61,019 nucleotides of DNA from Microcaldota archaeon (GCA_021801225.1 JAJYYF010000007.1:1-61019); one strand, 5' to 3'; positions 1-9,967 are shown, numbered from the stretch's first letter. The notes: a model not told the origin generated them from the sequence alone. Translations and numbers: made by a program.

Positions 1-340
1 CGTAGCGCTAGGGCCCTTGTCTCAGTGCCCTTCTCGGGGCTCATACTCACATATCCCCTACGGGTCAAAGGTATGGTGGGCCGTTACCCCGCCATCTGCC
101 TGATCCGACGCAGTCTCATCGTAGAGCAGTAATGCTCCAATTCACAACTTTTTCGCTTAAAACTCCTTCCAGATGTTTTAAGCTATATGGTATTAGCCTC
201 AGTTTCCCAAGGTTATCCCCTTCTCTACGGTAGATTGACCACGCGTTACTGAGCCGTACGCCATACTCTCAAGTGAGAATATTGACTTGCATGGCTGTCG
301 AAATCTGATAGCAGTGTCCTCCAGCAGCATCGACTGGAAT
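1..340 (-). rRNA. 16S ribosomal RNA, 5' portion (gene continues off the left edge)
   Basis: Reverse complement begins ATTCCAGTCGATGCTGCTGGAGGACACTGCTATCAG...CCATGCAAGTC...GTAACGCGTGG...GGCACTGAGACAAGGGCCC, collinear with the archaeal 16S 5' domain. Confidence 0.95.
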
Positions 341-620
341 TTTTGGTTTGTTTTGTCTGCAAGATTTAATTAATTGCAATTGCGTTGCGAGCCTCTTTAC
401 ACTCTCAAGACTACATCCAATTCCAAATAGGAATTTTCACATCCAATAAATAAAAGTATGCAACATAGCGCATACAAATTAAGTATAACATTTTTATGGC
501 AGTGAACATGCCATTAAAGTGCTGAGGTATATTATACAAATAAAGGTTTATATAGGTTACCATTGCTGTTGTGAATAAGTATACAAATTACTGTAATCAG
601 TAGTTCAGAAACGATTCTAA

Positions 621-788
621 ACTTCCGATAATCCAAAAGTTTCTTACTTTTTTTGTGTACTTGAATCAGACGACAGGCATATTGATCTGAAGAAGAAATT
701 AGAAAAGGAGAGATTTAAAGTTAAGTTTAAGAAACCAATATATTATTTTTTATCTAATAAAATCAATAAAGATATGTGGGGAATTTAA
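621..788 (+). pseudogene. Remnant of an unknown gene (C-terminal coding-like fragment, no start codon)
   Basis: Frame ...NPKVSYFFCVLESDDRHIDLKKKLEKERFKVKFKKPIYYFLSNKINKDMWGI* follows an in-frame TAA at 618 and has no start. Its TAA overlaps the ATG at 788 (TAATG). Confidence 0.4.
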
Positions 789-1258
789 TGCAGAAAAATT
801 CGTATAATGATGGTGTAACTATGGATAGTAGATTTAAGGTAAGATCAGGTGTTCACTTGATTTTTAGGAAAGATGGTAAAATATTATTACTTAAGAGGCG
901 CAGTACAGGTTATGATGATGGCAAATTTGGTCTTGTTGCGGGGCACTTAGATGAGGGAGAAACACTAACGCAAACTGCTATAAGAGAAGTTAATGAAGAA
1001 ATAGGAGTATTAATTAAATCTGAAGACTTACAGCCAATTCATTTTCTAAATTCAATTGATAGTGAAAAGAATGAATATGTATTAGTATTTTTTGCTATTG
1101 ATAAATGGATTAATGAGCCTAAGAATATGGAACCAGAAAAATGTAGTGAAATGATTTGGGCAGAAGAAAGTAAATTACCAGAAAATATATCACCTTTGGT
1201 AAAACATGTCATAAATAAAATTAAGCATAGAGAACTATATAGTGAATTTGGTTGGTAA
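788..1258 (+). CDS. NUDIX hydrolase
   Basis: Nudix box GHLDEGETLTQTAIREVNEEIGV. ATG at 788 preferred over GTG at 776. Confidence 0.9.
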   Translation: MQKNSYNDGVTMDSRFKVRSGVHLIFRKDGKILLLKRRSTGYDDGKFGLVAGHLDEGETLTQTAIREVNEEIGVLIKSEDLQPIHFLNSIDSEKNEYVLVFFAIDKWINEPKNMEPEKCSEMIWAEESKLPENISPLVKHVINKIKHRELYSEFGW

Positions 1259-1281
1259 ACTTAATCATATTCAATTTTATT

Positions 1282-1436
1282 AAAAAGGTTTCCACAAACA
1301 GCATCGCAAATATCCCATGATGAAAAATCAGATGCCCATCTATCCATTTGCTCTTCAGTAACAAGTTTTGTTGTAGATAAATACAGCAATTATCATTGCT
1401 TCATGAACCTTTGTGTTCCACAATTGAATTGATAAA
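1282..1436 (-). pseudogene. Decayed partial tandem copy of the adjacent alkD-like gene
   Basis: Nearly identical to 1851-2007 inside the intact ORF, with substitutions and a 2-nt net deletion that breaks frame. Confidence 0.85.
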
Positions 1437-1502
1437 CATAGTAGTGATAAAAAATATAACATACCTATTCATAATTTTTTAGAGGTAGAGTTTATATTTT
1501 TT

Positions 1503-2189
1503 CTATTTTTTTAAATTGTTTAATTCGTATAATGCGTTATTACCTATCCATTTTGCACTTTTGCTTTCTGAACGGGATAATTTTAATGCTAATGCAATGC
1601 TTTCTTGCTTTAATGTTTCATTTCTTTTACCAATCTGACGCAACGCCCAGTTCACTGCTTTCTTTACAAAATTTCTTTCATCTATTGACTCAGATTCAAT
1701 CAAATCAAAAAAATTTATAAACTCAGTATTCTGCATTTTTTTATTATGAACTGCAAGCTCTGCCATTAAAACAAAACCTGCGCGTTTTTTAAACTCTTTA
1801 GATTCTTTAGCCCACTTTCTTGCAGTTTTATAAGCATACTCGGTTTTGTCAAAAAGATTTCCACAAACAGCATCGCAAATATCCCATGATGAAAAATCAG
1901 ATGCCCATCGATCCATTTGCTCTTCAGTGACAAGTGTTGGATCGTCGATAAATGCAGCAAGTATCATTGCTTCATGAACCTTTGTGTTCCACAATTGAAT
2001 TGATAAAGTATGATCTGTTCCTATCTTTTTTGAAAGTTTTCTAAGCTTAGGAATTGATACGCCCAACGTAATTGTAGAGGTAGTATTTATTCCAAATCTT
2101 TTCATTCCTTCAAGATACTCTGTGGATTTAAGAAGATTAAGCTCATTCAATACGCCTTTTGAGGTAAAGCTTTGCCTATTTCTTGGCAT
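1503..2189 (-). CDS. DNA alkylation repair enzyme (AlkD-like HEAT-repeat DNA glycosylase)
   Basis: ORF 228 aa; VPKLRKL-like segment, 'MILAAFIDDPTLVTEEQMDRWASDFSSWDICDAVCGNLF', C-terminal 'KWIGNNALYEL'. Confidence 0.85.
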   Translation of the reverse strand: MPRNRQSFTSKGVLNELNLLKSTEYLEGMKRFGINTTSTITLGVSIPKLRKLSKKIGTDHTLSIQLWNTKVHEAMILAAFIDDPTLVTEEQMDRWASDFSSWDICDAVCGNLFDKTEYAYKTARKWAKESKEFKKRAGFVLMAELAVHNKKMQNTEFINFFDLIESESIDERNFVKKAVNWALRQIGKRNETLKQESIALALKLSRSESKSAKWIGNNALYELNNLKK

Positions 2190-3088
2190 CAGTACATCTT
2201 CTTTAATCTGTTTATCCTTTCATCTATAGGTGGATGCGTAGAAAATATATTCATTAAACTTTTGCCTCTGAAAGGATTTGAAAAGTACATAGAGCCATTT
2301 ACCTCATTAGCAGCTTTCACTCCCTGTGCGTTAGGCTGTGCGGTATAATTCTTTATTTTTGTAAGTGCATCCGCAAGTCCTTCCGGATCTCTAGTTAATC
2401 GTGCTCCATTTGCATCTGCCATATACTCTCTTTTTCTTGAGATTGCAAGTCTTATAAGAAGAGCAAATATAGGCGCGAGAATTCCAACAACTAATGCAAC
2501 AACAAGTAAAATTAAACCTGCTTCGCCTTCAGCACGTCTGAAACCTCCAAAGAATAATGACATTCTTAGAACTGCGGCTATAAGTCCTATTGCTCCTGCA
2601 AAAACTATGGCTATCATCATAAATTGAACATCATTATCAGCTATATGTGACATCTCGTGTGCTATTACTCCTTCAAGTTCTCTTTTATCCATTATTGCGA
2701 GTAAACCTGAGGTTACTACTATTGCAGATACTTTTTTATTTCTCCCAGTAGCAAAGGCATTTGGATTAGGGTCATTGACTATGTATACTTTAGGCATTGG
2801 AACCTGTGTTGCGGCTGAAAGACCTTCTACTATAGAGTATAAACTAGTGTACTTTGCTTTATCAGCTTCTTTAGCTCCTGCGAACTTCAATGTCATTTTG
2901 TCGCCATAGAAATAAACTATTGCTGCGTAAATAAGTATGATCAATAATCCAATAGAAAATCCAAATATTCCTCCGCCGAAGACCCATACAAAAACATAAA
3001 CTATAGCTGCAAAGAATGCAATAAAAATTGACATCAATAGTATAGATTTGAATTTATTCCTAGATATTTCATCAAAGAAACTTGCCAT
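2189..3088 (-). CDS. htpX: HtpX-like M48 zinc metalloprotease
   Basis: HEMSH motif (GVIAHEMSHIADND), ADANGARLTRDPEGLADAL, C-terminal STHPPIDERINRL. Confidence 0.95.
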   Translation of the reverse strand: MASFFDEISRNKFKSILLMSIFIAFFAAIVYVFVWVFGGGIFGFSIGLLIILIYAAIVYFYGDKMTLKFAGAKEADKAKYTSLYSIVEGLSAATQVPMPKVYIVNDPNPNAFATGRNKKVSAIVVTSGLLAIMDKRELEGVIAHEMSHIADNDVQFMMIAIVFAGAIGLIAAVLRMSLFFGGFRRAEGEAGLILLVVALVVGILAPIFALLIRLAISRKREYMADANGARLTRDPEGLADALTKIKNYTAQPNAQGVKAANEVNGSMYFSNPFRGKSLMNIFSTHPPIDERINRLKKMY

Positions 3089-3099
3089 CTACTTCACAT

Positions 3100-3783
3100 T
3101 TAACTGTTCTTTCCTTTAGATTTATTTCCTTTTGACGGAGCAGATTCAGGTGGACCTGATTTTGTACTTGGTGAATTTGATTTGCTTGCAGAATTTGTTT
3201 TTGTATTTGAAGGTCCGTTAAGATCATCGAAGTTAACCTTTACAGGTTCACGCTCTGCTTCACTTTCTGTCTGGAAAAAGTCATATTTAACAAAATGAAA
3301 TGCATTTGCAAATACACTGCTTGGAAATTGCTGCAATCCGTTATTATAATCAAGAACATAATCGTTATATGAAGTTCTTACAAATGCTATTTTATCTTCA
3401 GTATCTGTTATTGCTTGTTGAAGCTGTTGAAAGTTTTGTGATGCTTTTAAATCTGGATAGTTTTCTGCAACTGCAAAGATGCTTTTGAATGCTTGTGTAA
3501 GCTGATTATTTGCTTGTGCTTTATCTTGAACTGAACCGTTTATAAGAGATGACCTGAGTTGTGTTACTTGAGTAAGAACACCTCGTTCATACTTTGCATA
3601 ACCTTTTACTGTGTCAAGCAGATTAGGTATAAGATCGTATCTTCTCTTTAATTGAACGTCTATCTGCGCCCATGCATCCTGCACTCTATTTCTTTTAGAT
3701 ATCAAACCATTGTAAATTGCAACAATCACTGCAATTATTACAATAATTATTAAGGTAACAATACCAATTAATAATAAGCCCAT
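3100..3783 (-). CDS. lemA: LemA family protein
   Basis: N-terminal TM then KRNRVQDAWAQIDVQLKRRYDLIPNLLDTVKGYAKYE; adjacent to htpX. Confidence 0.93.
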   Translation of the reverse strand: MGLLLIGIVTLIIIVIIAVIVAIYNGLISKRNRVQDAWAQIDVQLKRRYDLIPNLLDTVKGYAKYERGVLTQVTQLRSSLINGSVQDKAQANNQLTQAFKSIFAVAENYPDLKASQNFQQLQQAITDTEDKIAFVRTSYNDYVLDYNNGLQQFPSSVFANAFHFVKYDFFQTESEAEREPVKVNFDDLNGPSNTKTNSASKSNSPSTKSGPPESAPSKGNKSKGKNS

Positions 3784-3900
3784 TTAATCACAGTATATTA
3801 ACACATGTAGAATTTAAAAGACTTTCTAAGCCATTTGGTTGAAATTAAATTAAAAAGTATTATAAAGTTTAAGTAGCAAATATATTGAGTAATTATATTA

Positions 3901-3973
3901 GCGAGTGTAGTCTAGCCTGGTAGGACTTTGGCCTTCCAAGCCAAAAACCCGGGTTCAAATCCCGGCGCTCGCA
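3901..3973 (+). tRNA. tRNA-Gly (anticodon TCC)
   Basis: Acceptor GCGAGTG/CGCTCGC, anticodon loop CTTCCAA, T arm CCCGGGTTCAAATCCCGG. Confidence 0.95.
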
Positions 3974-4005
3974 CCTTTATTATATCGTAAATTTTAAGTA
4001 TAGAG

Positions 4006-4392
4006 TTACTGATCTCTTTTTGGAACTCCTAAATGTAACTTTAATTTTTTCTCAATTCTTTGTGTATCTGCTACCTCGCCATATTCATTATATAGAGTTA
4101 ATGCTTTGCTTAAAAAATAGATTGTTTGATTACTGAAGGTGGTACCTGCAACTTCGTATAACTGTGCTGCCTTTATTTTATGACCCAGTTGTTCAGCTAC
4201 TTCTGCCACATCTCCAATTAAAATAGGTTTACCCTTAAGCTCCAATGCTTTATCTACTATAATACTGAACAATGAATTTGCTGTTGTTTTGTCTTTTTTC
4301 AAAATACGATCTTTTATTTCAGGCAATAAAACTTCAACGTCTGTAGTATTTGTAGTTTGACTAATAAACGTACCTTTTCTTAAAAATGACAT
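4006..4392 (-). CDS. Hypothetical protein, helical/TPR-like
   Basis: 128 aa ORF with GTGATTTT-ATG start context; no family recognised. Confidence 0.6.
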   Translation of the reverse strand: MSFLRKGTFISQTTNTTDVEVLLPEIKDRILKKDKTTANSLFSIIVDKALELKGKPILIGDVAEVAEQLGHKIKAAQLYEVAGTTFSNQTIYFLSKALTLYNEYGEVADTQRIEKKLKLHLGVPKRDQ

Positions 4393-4511
4393 AAAATCAC
4401 AAAAAGTATTGATAGGTTATGATATAAATATTTTACTAAAAATGAGCAATTGTGAAGTATTTACTAAAAGTTATTACAAAATAAATTAATTAATAAATTA
4501 AAAAATAAAGT

Positions 4512-4624
4512 GTCAAACAGCAATATGCTTTCCCACTATTACAGCAGTATTTCATATCGCAACAGGCTTAGCTTCCGAGTTCGGAATGGGTTCGGGCGTT
4601 TCCCTGTTACTGTGACCGTTTGAC
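4512..4624 (-). rRNA. rrf: 5S ribosomal RNA
   Basis: Reverse complement GTCAAACGGTCACAGTAACAGGGAAACGCCCGAACCCATTCCGAACTCGGAAGCTAAGCC...GTTTGAC; terminal stem GTCAAAC/GTTTGAC. Confidence 0.95.
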
Positions 4625-4645
4625 AAGATTATTTAATATGAAAAG

Positions 4646-4653
4646 ATATATAT
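4646..4653 (-). promoter_or_regulatory. TATA box of the 5S rRNA gene
   Basis: TATATATA centred about 25.5 nt upstream of the 5S 5' end at 4624. Confidence 0.6.
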
Positions 4654-4745
4654 AGTTTTTTATATTACTGAAAGGACTTGAATAATAAACTACTTACTAT
4701 CCAGTACACAAAAGTAATTTAAATAAGAAGGAGCAAAATTAAAAT

Positions 4746-6083
4746 ATGTACTCCGATAAACTTGAAACCTTATTTAAAAAAAATAAAATAGAGATAGGGG
4801 ACAAGATAAAGATAAATAATAAGGGAAAGTTACTTGAAGGCATTTTAATGCCCAGACCAGAACTAGGAGATAATAATATCATAGTAATAAAGTTAAACAA
4901 TGGTTATAATATAGGCATAACACTTGATGAAAAAGGTACAGTAGAAAAATTAGTAGAGCATACTAAAGAAGAGTTTTCTTTTCCTAAAATAAAAAGTGTT
5001 GAGAATTTAAAAAATAATAACAGGATTTCACTTTTATATACAGGAGGCACGATAGGCAGTAAGATAGATTATGTTACAGGAGGAGTTTATATGCTCACTA
5101 AGCCTGAAGAACTTTTACACGAGGTTCCAGAGCTTAAAGAAATTGCTAGCATAGATGTTAAAAATTTAATGAGTATAGCTAGTGAAGATGTTTCTTATTT
5201 TGATTGGCAAAAAATGGCTGAGGGCACTGCTGAAGCGTTTAACTCAGGCGCTAAGGGTGTTGTTATAACACACGGAACAGATACTATGCATTATACATCT
5301 GCCGCTTTGAGCTTCATGCTAAAGGATATTAAAGGACCAGTTGTTTTGACTGGAGCCCAAAGAAGTAGTGATAGAGGTTCTAGTGACGCTTTTATGAACT
5401 TAATTTGTGCTTCAAATATAGCCGCAAATACCGACATCAGACATGTAGGGATATGTATGCATGCGACACATAGTGATGATTACTGTAACTTCATAAAAGG
5501 AACAAAGGCTAGAAAGATGCACACTTCTAGTAGAGATGCTTTCAAATCAATAAATGCAAGGATACTTGCGAAGGTATACCAAAACGGTAAAATTGAAGTT
5601 CTAGAAAAAATTGATGAGATAGAAAAAACAAAGAATAAAACAGTTGCAAATACAAAATTTGAACCTAAAGTGGGATTAGTAATTTCATATCCTGATTCTG
5701 ACCCCGGAATATTAGAGTATTATAATAAAAAAGGTTTTAAAGGAGTTATAATCGAAGGAACAGGATTGGGACACACACCTGTTTCTACATCTCATAAAGA
5801 GTATAATTGGTTATCCTCAATAAAAGATGCAACAAGTTCCGGAATGGTAATAGGAATAACTTCTCAGTGCATTAATGGCAGGGTAAACGGAAATGTTTAT
5901 AGAAACGGAAGACTTATGCAAGAAATGGGAGCGGTTTATTGTGAGGATATGCTTCCAGAGGTTGCTTATGTGAAGTTGGGATTTCTTTTAGGCAATTATA
6001 ACAAAAAAGAAACTGAAAGATTGCTTCCAATAAATATTGCAGGAGAGATAACGAAAAAAACAGATGTAGAGATAGATGAGTAA
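4746..6083 (+). CDS. gatD: Glu-tRNA(Gln) amidotransferase subunit D
   Basis: N-terminal beta domain plus asparaginase-type LLYTGGTIGSKID and THGTDTMHYT; followed directly by gatE. Confidence 0.95.
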   Translation: MYSDKLETLFKKNKIEIGDKIKINNKGKLLEGILMPRPELGDNNIIVIKLNNGYNIGITLDEKGTVEKLVEHTKEEFSFPKIKSVENLKNNNRISLLYTGGTIGSKIDYVTGGVYMLTKPEELLHEVPELKEIASIDVKNLMSIASEDVSYFDWQKMAEGTAEAFNSGAKGVVITHGTDTMHYTSAALSFMLKDIKGPVVLTGAQRSSDRGSSDAFMNLICASNIAANTDIRHVGICMHATHSDDYCNFIKGTKARKMHTSSRDAFKSINARILAKVYQNGKIEVLEKIDEIEKTKNKTVANTKFEPKVGLVISYPDSDPGILEYYNKKGFKGVIIEGTGLGHTPVSTSHKEYNWLSSIKDATSSGMVIGITSQCINGRVNGNVYRNGRLMQEMGAVYCEDMLPEVAYVKLGFLLGNYNKKETERLLPINIAGEITKKTDVEIDE

Positions 6084-7925
6084 ATGACAAAAGATTTTGA
6101 TTATGAAAAGTTAGGATTTAAATGTGGCCTTGAGATACATCAAAGACTTTCAACTAAACATAAATTATTTTGTAAATGTTTAGCGAATTATTTTAATGAT
6201 ATACAAATAAAAAGAATAGAAAGAAGACAAAGGGCAGTTGCTGGGGAGTTGGGAAAGATAGATAAAGCAACAAGTTTTGAAAGCAAAAAAAATAGAGTTT
6301 TTAATTATCAGATTTTTGAAAAAAGTAGCTGTTTAGTAGACATAGATGAAGAACCACCGCATATACCGAATATAGAAGCACTTAGAAGTTCATTAAGTAT
6401 ATGTACCTCATTTAATTGCGAGATTCCAGATGAAATACAAGTTATGAGGAAGGGAGTTGTTGACGGAAGTGATCCTAGTGCTTTTCAAAGAACTATGTTA
6501 GTTGGTTATGATGGAAAGATTGTTGTTGAAAATAAAGATATACCTATATCAACAATATTTTTAGAAGAAGAATCAAGTGGGATAGTAAAGAATACAGAGG
6601 AGTATGTAGAGTATAGTTTGGATAGGTTAGGCATACCGCTAATAGAAATAGATACTGATCCTGTAATTAAAACACCGCAAGAAGCAAAAAGAGTTTCTAT
6701 GGAGATAGGTTTGCTCCTTAGATTAACCAATACGGCACAAAGAGGAATTGGTTCTATAAGACAAGATGTAAATATATCTATAAAAAATGGTTCTAGAGTA
6801 GAGATAAAAGGTTTCCAAGAATTAGATAGTATGGATCAGATAATTGATTCTGAGATAGAACGTCAATTAAATCTTATAAGTGTAATTTCAGAGTTAAAAG
6901 AAAGAAATGCGAAGGTAGAGACCGCAATAAATATAACTGATATTTTCAAGCATACAAAAGCAACATTGATAGAAAATCAATTAAAACAAAATGGAGTTGT
7001 TATTGGTGCTAAATTATCTGGTTTTAGAGGCATAATAGGAAAGAATTTAACAAATGATTTGAGATTAGGTACTGAGTTGAGCGATTATGCAAAAAGTTCT
7101 GGAATTAAGGGCATAATACACAGCGACGAAGATATGGACAAGTATGGTATAACAAAAAAAGAACTTGAAGAGATAAATAAAAAATTAGAGTTAGGAGAAA
7201 ATGATGCTTTTGTAATAATTGCCGAAAAAAAAGATAAAGCAGTTTATGGAATGGAGTTGGCTCTTGAAAGAGCAAGAATGGCAATGGTAGGAGTACCTTC
7301 AGAAACAAGAGGTGCGGATAGTAAAAAACTTAATACAAGATTCTTAAGGCCAATGTCAGGAAAGTCTAGGATGTATCCTGAAACAGATATATTGCCAATA
7401 GAGAAATATCAAGTTTTAAAAGAGTTTAAACCAGAAAAGATAGATGTTGAAAAGATAAAAAATACACTTAAAGATGAAATAAAAAATCCTCAGTTAGCTG
7501 AACAGATGCTGTGGTCGAAGGATTTACAACTTTATAGAAAAATAATAAATTTTGTTGATATATCACCAACTATAGTTTCATCAATATTACTTGAAAAGAC
7601 AAAGGAGTTGAGAAGAGCCGGAGTTGATGTAGAAAAGATTAATGAAGATACATATTTGGAGATATTTAAAGAGTATGCAAATGGAAGTATAGTTAAAACA
7701 GCAATAGGGGAGATTATGTCTTTAGTTCCTAAAAGCCCCGATGATGTACATAATATAATAAAACAGAGATCATTGTCAAGAATAAAGGGGAAGGATCTAG
7801 AAAAGCTTGTTAAGAGTTTTAACATCGATGATAAAACAAAACTTCTCAAAGAGATAATGAGCAAATATAGGATGAACATAGAAGGAGATGAACTTAACTA
7901 TTTAATAAATAAAAAAGGTTCTTAG
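6084..7925 (+). CDS. gatE: Glu-tRNA(Gln) amidotransferase subunit E
   Basis: GLEIHQRLSTKHKLFCKC; ETRGADSKKLNTRFLRPMSGKSRMYPETD. Confidence 0.96.
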   Translation: MTKDFDYEKLGFKCGLEIHQRLSTKHKLFCKCLANYFNDIQIKRIERRQRAVAGELGKIDKATSFESKKNRVFNYQIFEKSSCLVDIDEEPPHIPNIEALRSSLSICTSFNCEIPDEIQVMRKGVVDGSDPSAFQRTMLVGYDGKIVVENKDIPISTIFLEEESSGIVKNTEEYVEYSLDRLGIPLIEIDTDPVIKTPQEAKRVSMEIGLLLRLTNTAQRGIGSIRQDVNISIKNGSRVEIKGFQELDSMDQIIDSEIERQLNLISVISELKERNAKVETAINITDIFKHTKATLIENQLKQNGVVIGAKLSGFRGIIGKNLTNDLRLGTELSDYAKSSGIKGIIHSDEDMDKYGITKKELEEINKKLELGENDAFVIIAEKKDKAVYGMELALERARMAMVGVPSETRGADSKKLNTRFLRPMSGKSRMYPETDILPIEKYQVLKEFKPEKIDVEKIKNTLKDEIKNPQLAEQMLWSKDLQLYRKIINFVDISPTIVSSILLEKTKELRRAGVDVEKINEDTYLEIFKEYANGSIVKTAIGEIMSLVPKSPDDVHNIIKQRSLSRIKGKDLEKLVKSFNIDDKTKLLKEIMSKYRMNIEGDELNYLINKKGS

Positions 7926-8612
7926 ATGGAATATAAAATTATTGGAAACTCTATGCAAGCACTAAATATTAAGTTAGATGAAGGAGAATTAATTTATTCT
8001 GATTCTGGAAAGTTATTGAGCAAAAGTGGAAATATAAAAATGACGCCTAAACTTTTTGGAGGTATTGCCGGTGCAATTGAAAGGAAATTGACCGGAGCAA
8101 CTGCAATGCTTACTGAATTTAAGTCAGTAGATGGATCTGGAAGTATATCAGTTTCGGGAGTTCTTCCTGGAAAAATAAAGGAGATATCATTAGATGAAGG
8201 TGAGGAGTTCATTGCAGAAAAAAACGCATTTATAGCTGCACAGGATAGCGTTAAGTTTACAATGCAAGCAGTTGGAATAGGCGCAGCGTTTTTTGGAGGA
8301 ACTGGTTTAATCCTTCAAAAATTTGTAGGTCCTGGAAGTGTTTTCATACATGTAACAGGAGATATAATTGAGTATGATCTTGATGGCACCTTGTCGATTG
8401 AGGTAGATCCTGGACATATAGCCGGTTTTGATGCTACGTTGCAGTATAAAATAAAATTTGTAGATAATATAAAAACAGCTATGTTCGGAGGAGTTGGATT
8501 ATTTTTAGCTACATTTTCCGGCAAAGGAAGGATAATATTACATAGTGTTTCAAGATATAAATTATCTTCAGAAATTTATAGGGAAGGAGAGGAAGAAACA
8601 AAAGATAAATAA
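7926..8612 (+). CDS. AIM24/TIGR00266 family protein
   Basis: Glycine-rich repeated beta pattern, e.g. GSVFIHVTGDIIEYDL. Confidence 0.8.
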   Translation: MEYKIIGNSMQALNIKLDEGELIYSDSGKLLSKSGNIKMTPKLFGGIAGAIERKLTGATAMLTEFKSVDGSGSISVSGVLPGKIKEISLDEGEEFIAEKNAFIAAQDSVKFTMQAVGIGAAFFGGTGLILQKFVGPGSVFIHVTGDIIEYDLDGTLSIEVDPGHIAGFDATLQYKIKFVDNIKTAMFGGVGLFLATFSGKGRIILHSVSRYKLSSEIYREGEEETKDK

Positions 8613-8731
8613 TACTTTAATTATAAATTTTATTTTTTAATTACTTATTTTTAATTATTGTTTGTAAAAAAAGAATATTTTTATGAGTAGAGTATTTAAA
8701 CTTTGTCATTAATATAGTAAATGGTAGTTTT

Positions 8732-9529
8732 ATGATGGATATCGTACCATTAATTTTACAGACACAGCCTATATTAAATACATTAGCTGCTAACTCAACA
8801 ACTTATTTAAATGCAGCTACAATTTATACTGAAAATACAATAACAGTATTACTTACATTATTAACTATATTAGCATTATCAATACAGGTAGCTAGAGGTT
8901 ACTTTTTAAGAGTGTTAAAAAAATTTACATTGAGAGTAGCTGCAGATGTATGGTGGCTCATTTATGTAATACTGCGTGATGCAAGTATCTTCCTAATAGT
9001 TTTCTTTGGATTTATGCTTTTTTATCCAGGAATTTTCCAAGATTTTCCAATAGCAGTGCCATTTATGCCTCTTGCAATAGATATCTTTGCAATAGCATTA
9101 GTAGTAATGCTCGTAAAGGATACTGATGAGGATATAAAGTATAACAATATACTAACGATACTCATAGCTATTGGAACATTTATGTATATTTTTGGGACCA
9201 TATTTGTTACAGAAAGCGCTACACAGCTTGCAAAACTTCCACCTACAGTCTCAAACTCACCAACAAATATTTGGGGTTTTACGAACTTATATTTTAACTC
9301 TATTAATAATCCTGCATTATCAATATACAGCTTCTATGTAGGAATAGCAATATTAGTGATTGCAGGTTTAGTTGCATTGAAATATGGATTACAGTTCGGA
9401 GTTCCAAGAAGTTCAGTAATAACAAATCCAAATCCAATAATAAAAACAACACAACAACCACAAACACAAGATAAGAAACAAACAACCGATACAGATGCAA
9501 CAAAGACAGGACCTAAACAAAACACGTGA
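8732..9529 (+). CDS. Hypothetical polytopic membrane protein with low-complexity Q/T/K tail
   Basis: About six hydrophobic segments; tail TTQQPQTQDKKQTTDTDATKTGPKQNT; followed by a ferredoxin gene. Confidence 0.75.
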   Translation: MMDIVPLILQTQPILNTLAANSTTYLNAATIYTENTITVLLTLLTILALSIQVARGYFLRVLKKFTLRVAADVWWLIYVILRDASIFLIVFFGFMLFYPGIFQDFPIAVPFMPLAIDIFAIALVVMLVKDTDEDIKYNNILTILIAIGTFMYIFGTIFVTESATQLAKLPPTVSNSPTNIWGFTNLYFNSINNPALSIYSFYVGIAILVIAGLVALKYGLQFGVPRSSVITNPNPIIKTTQQPQTQDKKQTTDTDATKTGPKQNT

Positions 9530-9535
9530 TATAAA

Positions 9536-9967
9536 ATGCCGTTCAAATATACATTTGATAATAATGTTTGTATACAATGTGGAATTTGTGGAGACGTTTG
9601 TCCGGTCAATGCAATTGATTTTACTAGAGCAGTACATAAAAATCCAGAAGACAGTAAAAATTCTTCAGATAATAAAGAGGATATGACAGAGTTTCCTATA
9701 CAGGTAGATAAATGTATAGGATGCATGATCTGTCCAGAGGAATGCCCAGTTTCTTGCATTACAATATTAAAAACAGATAAAGAACCTGTTTATGCGGAAA
9801 AACAAGGCTCTATGTTAACAGAAGAGCCTACAAAGGACGAGTTTAGTTTGTCTAAATATACAAAGGTAAGGCCGACAAGAATTAAGACTAAGGATCCATG
9901 GGGTAAGGTTTATATTTACAAACCTAGAAGAAGAAAATCGCAAACTGGAACATGGGAAAATATGTAA
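9536..9967 (+). CDS. 2x[4Fe-4S] ferredoxin-type protein
   Basis: CIQCGICGDVCPVNAI and CIGCMICPEECPVSC. Confidence 0.9.
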   Translation: MPFKYTFDNNVCIQCGICGDVCPVNAIDFTRAVHKNPEDSKNSSDNKEDMTEFPIQVDKCIGCMICPEECPVSCITILKTDKEPVYAEKQGSMLTEEPTKDEFSLSKYTKVRPTRIKTKDPWGKVYIYKPRRRKSQTGTWENM

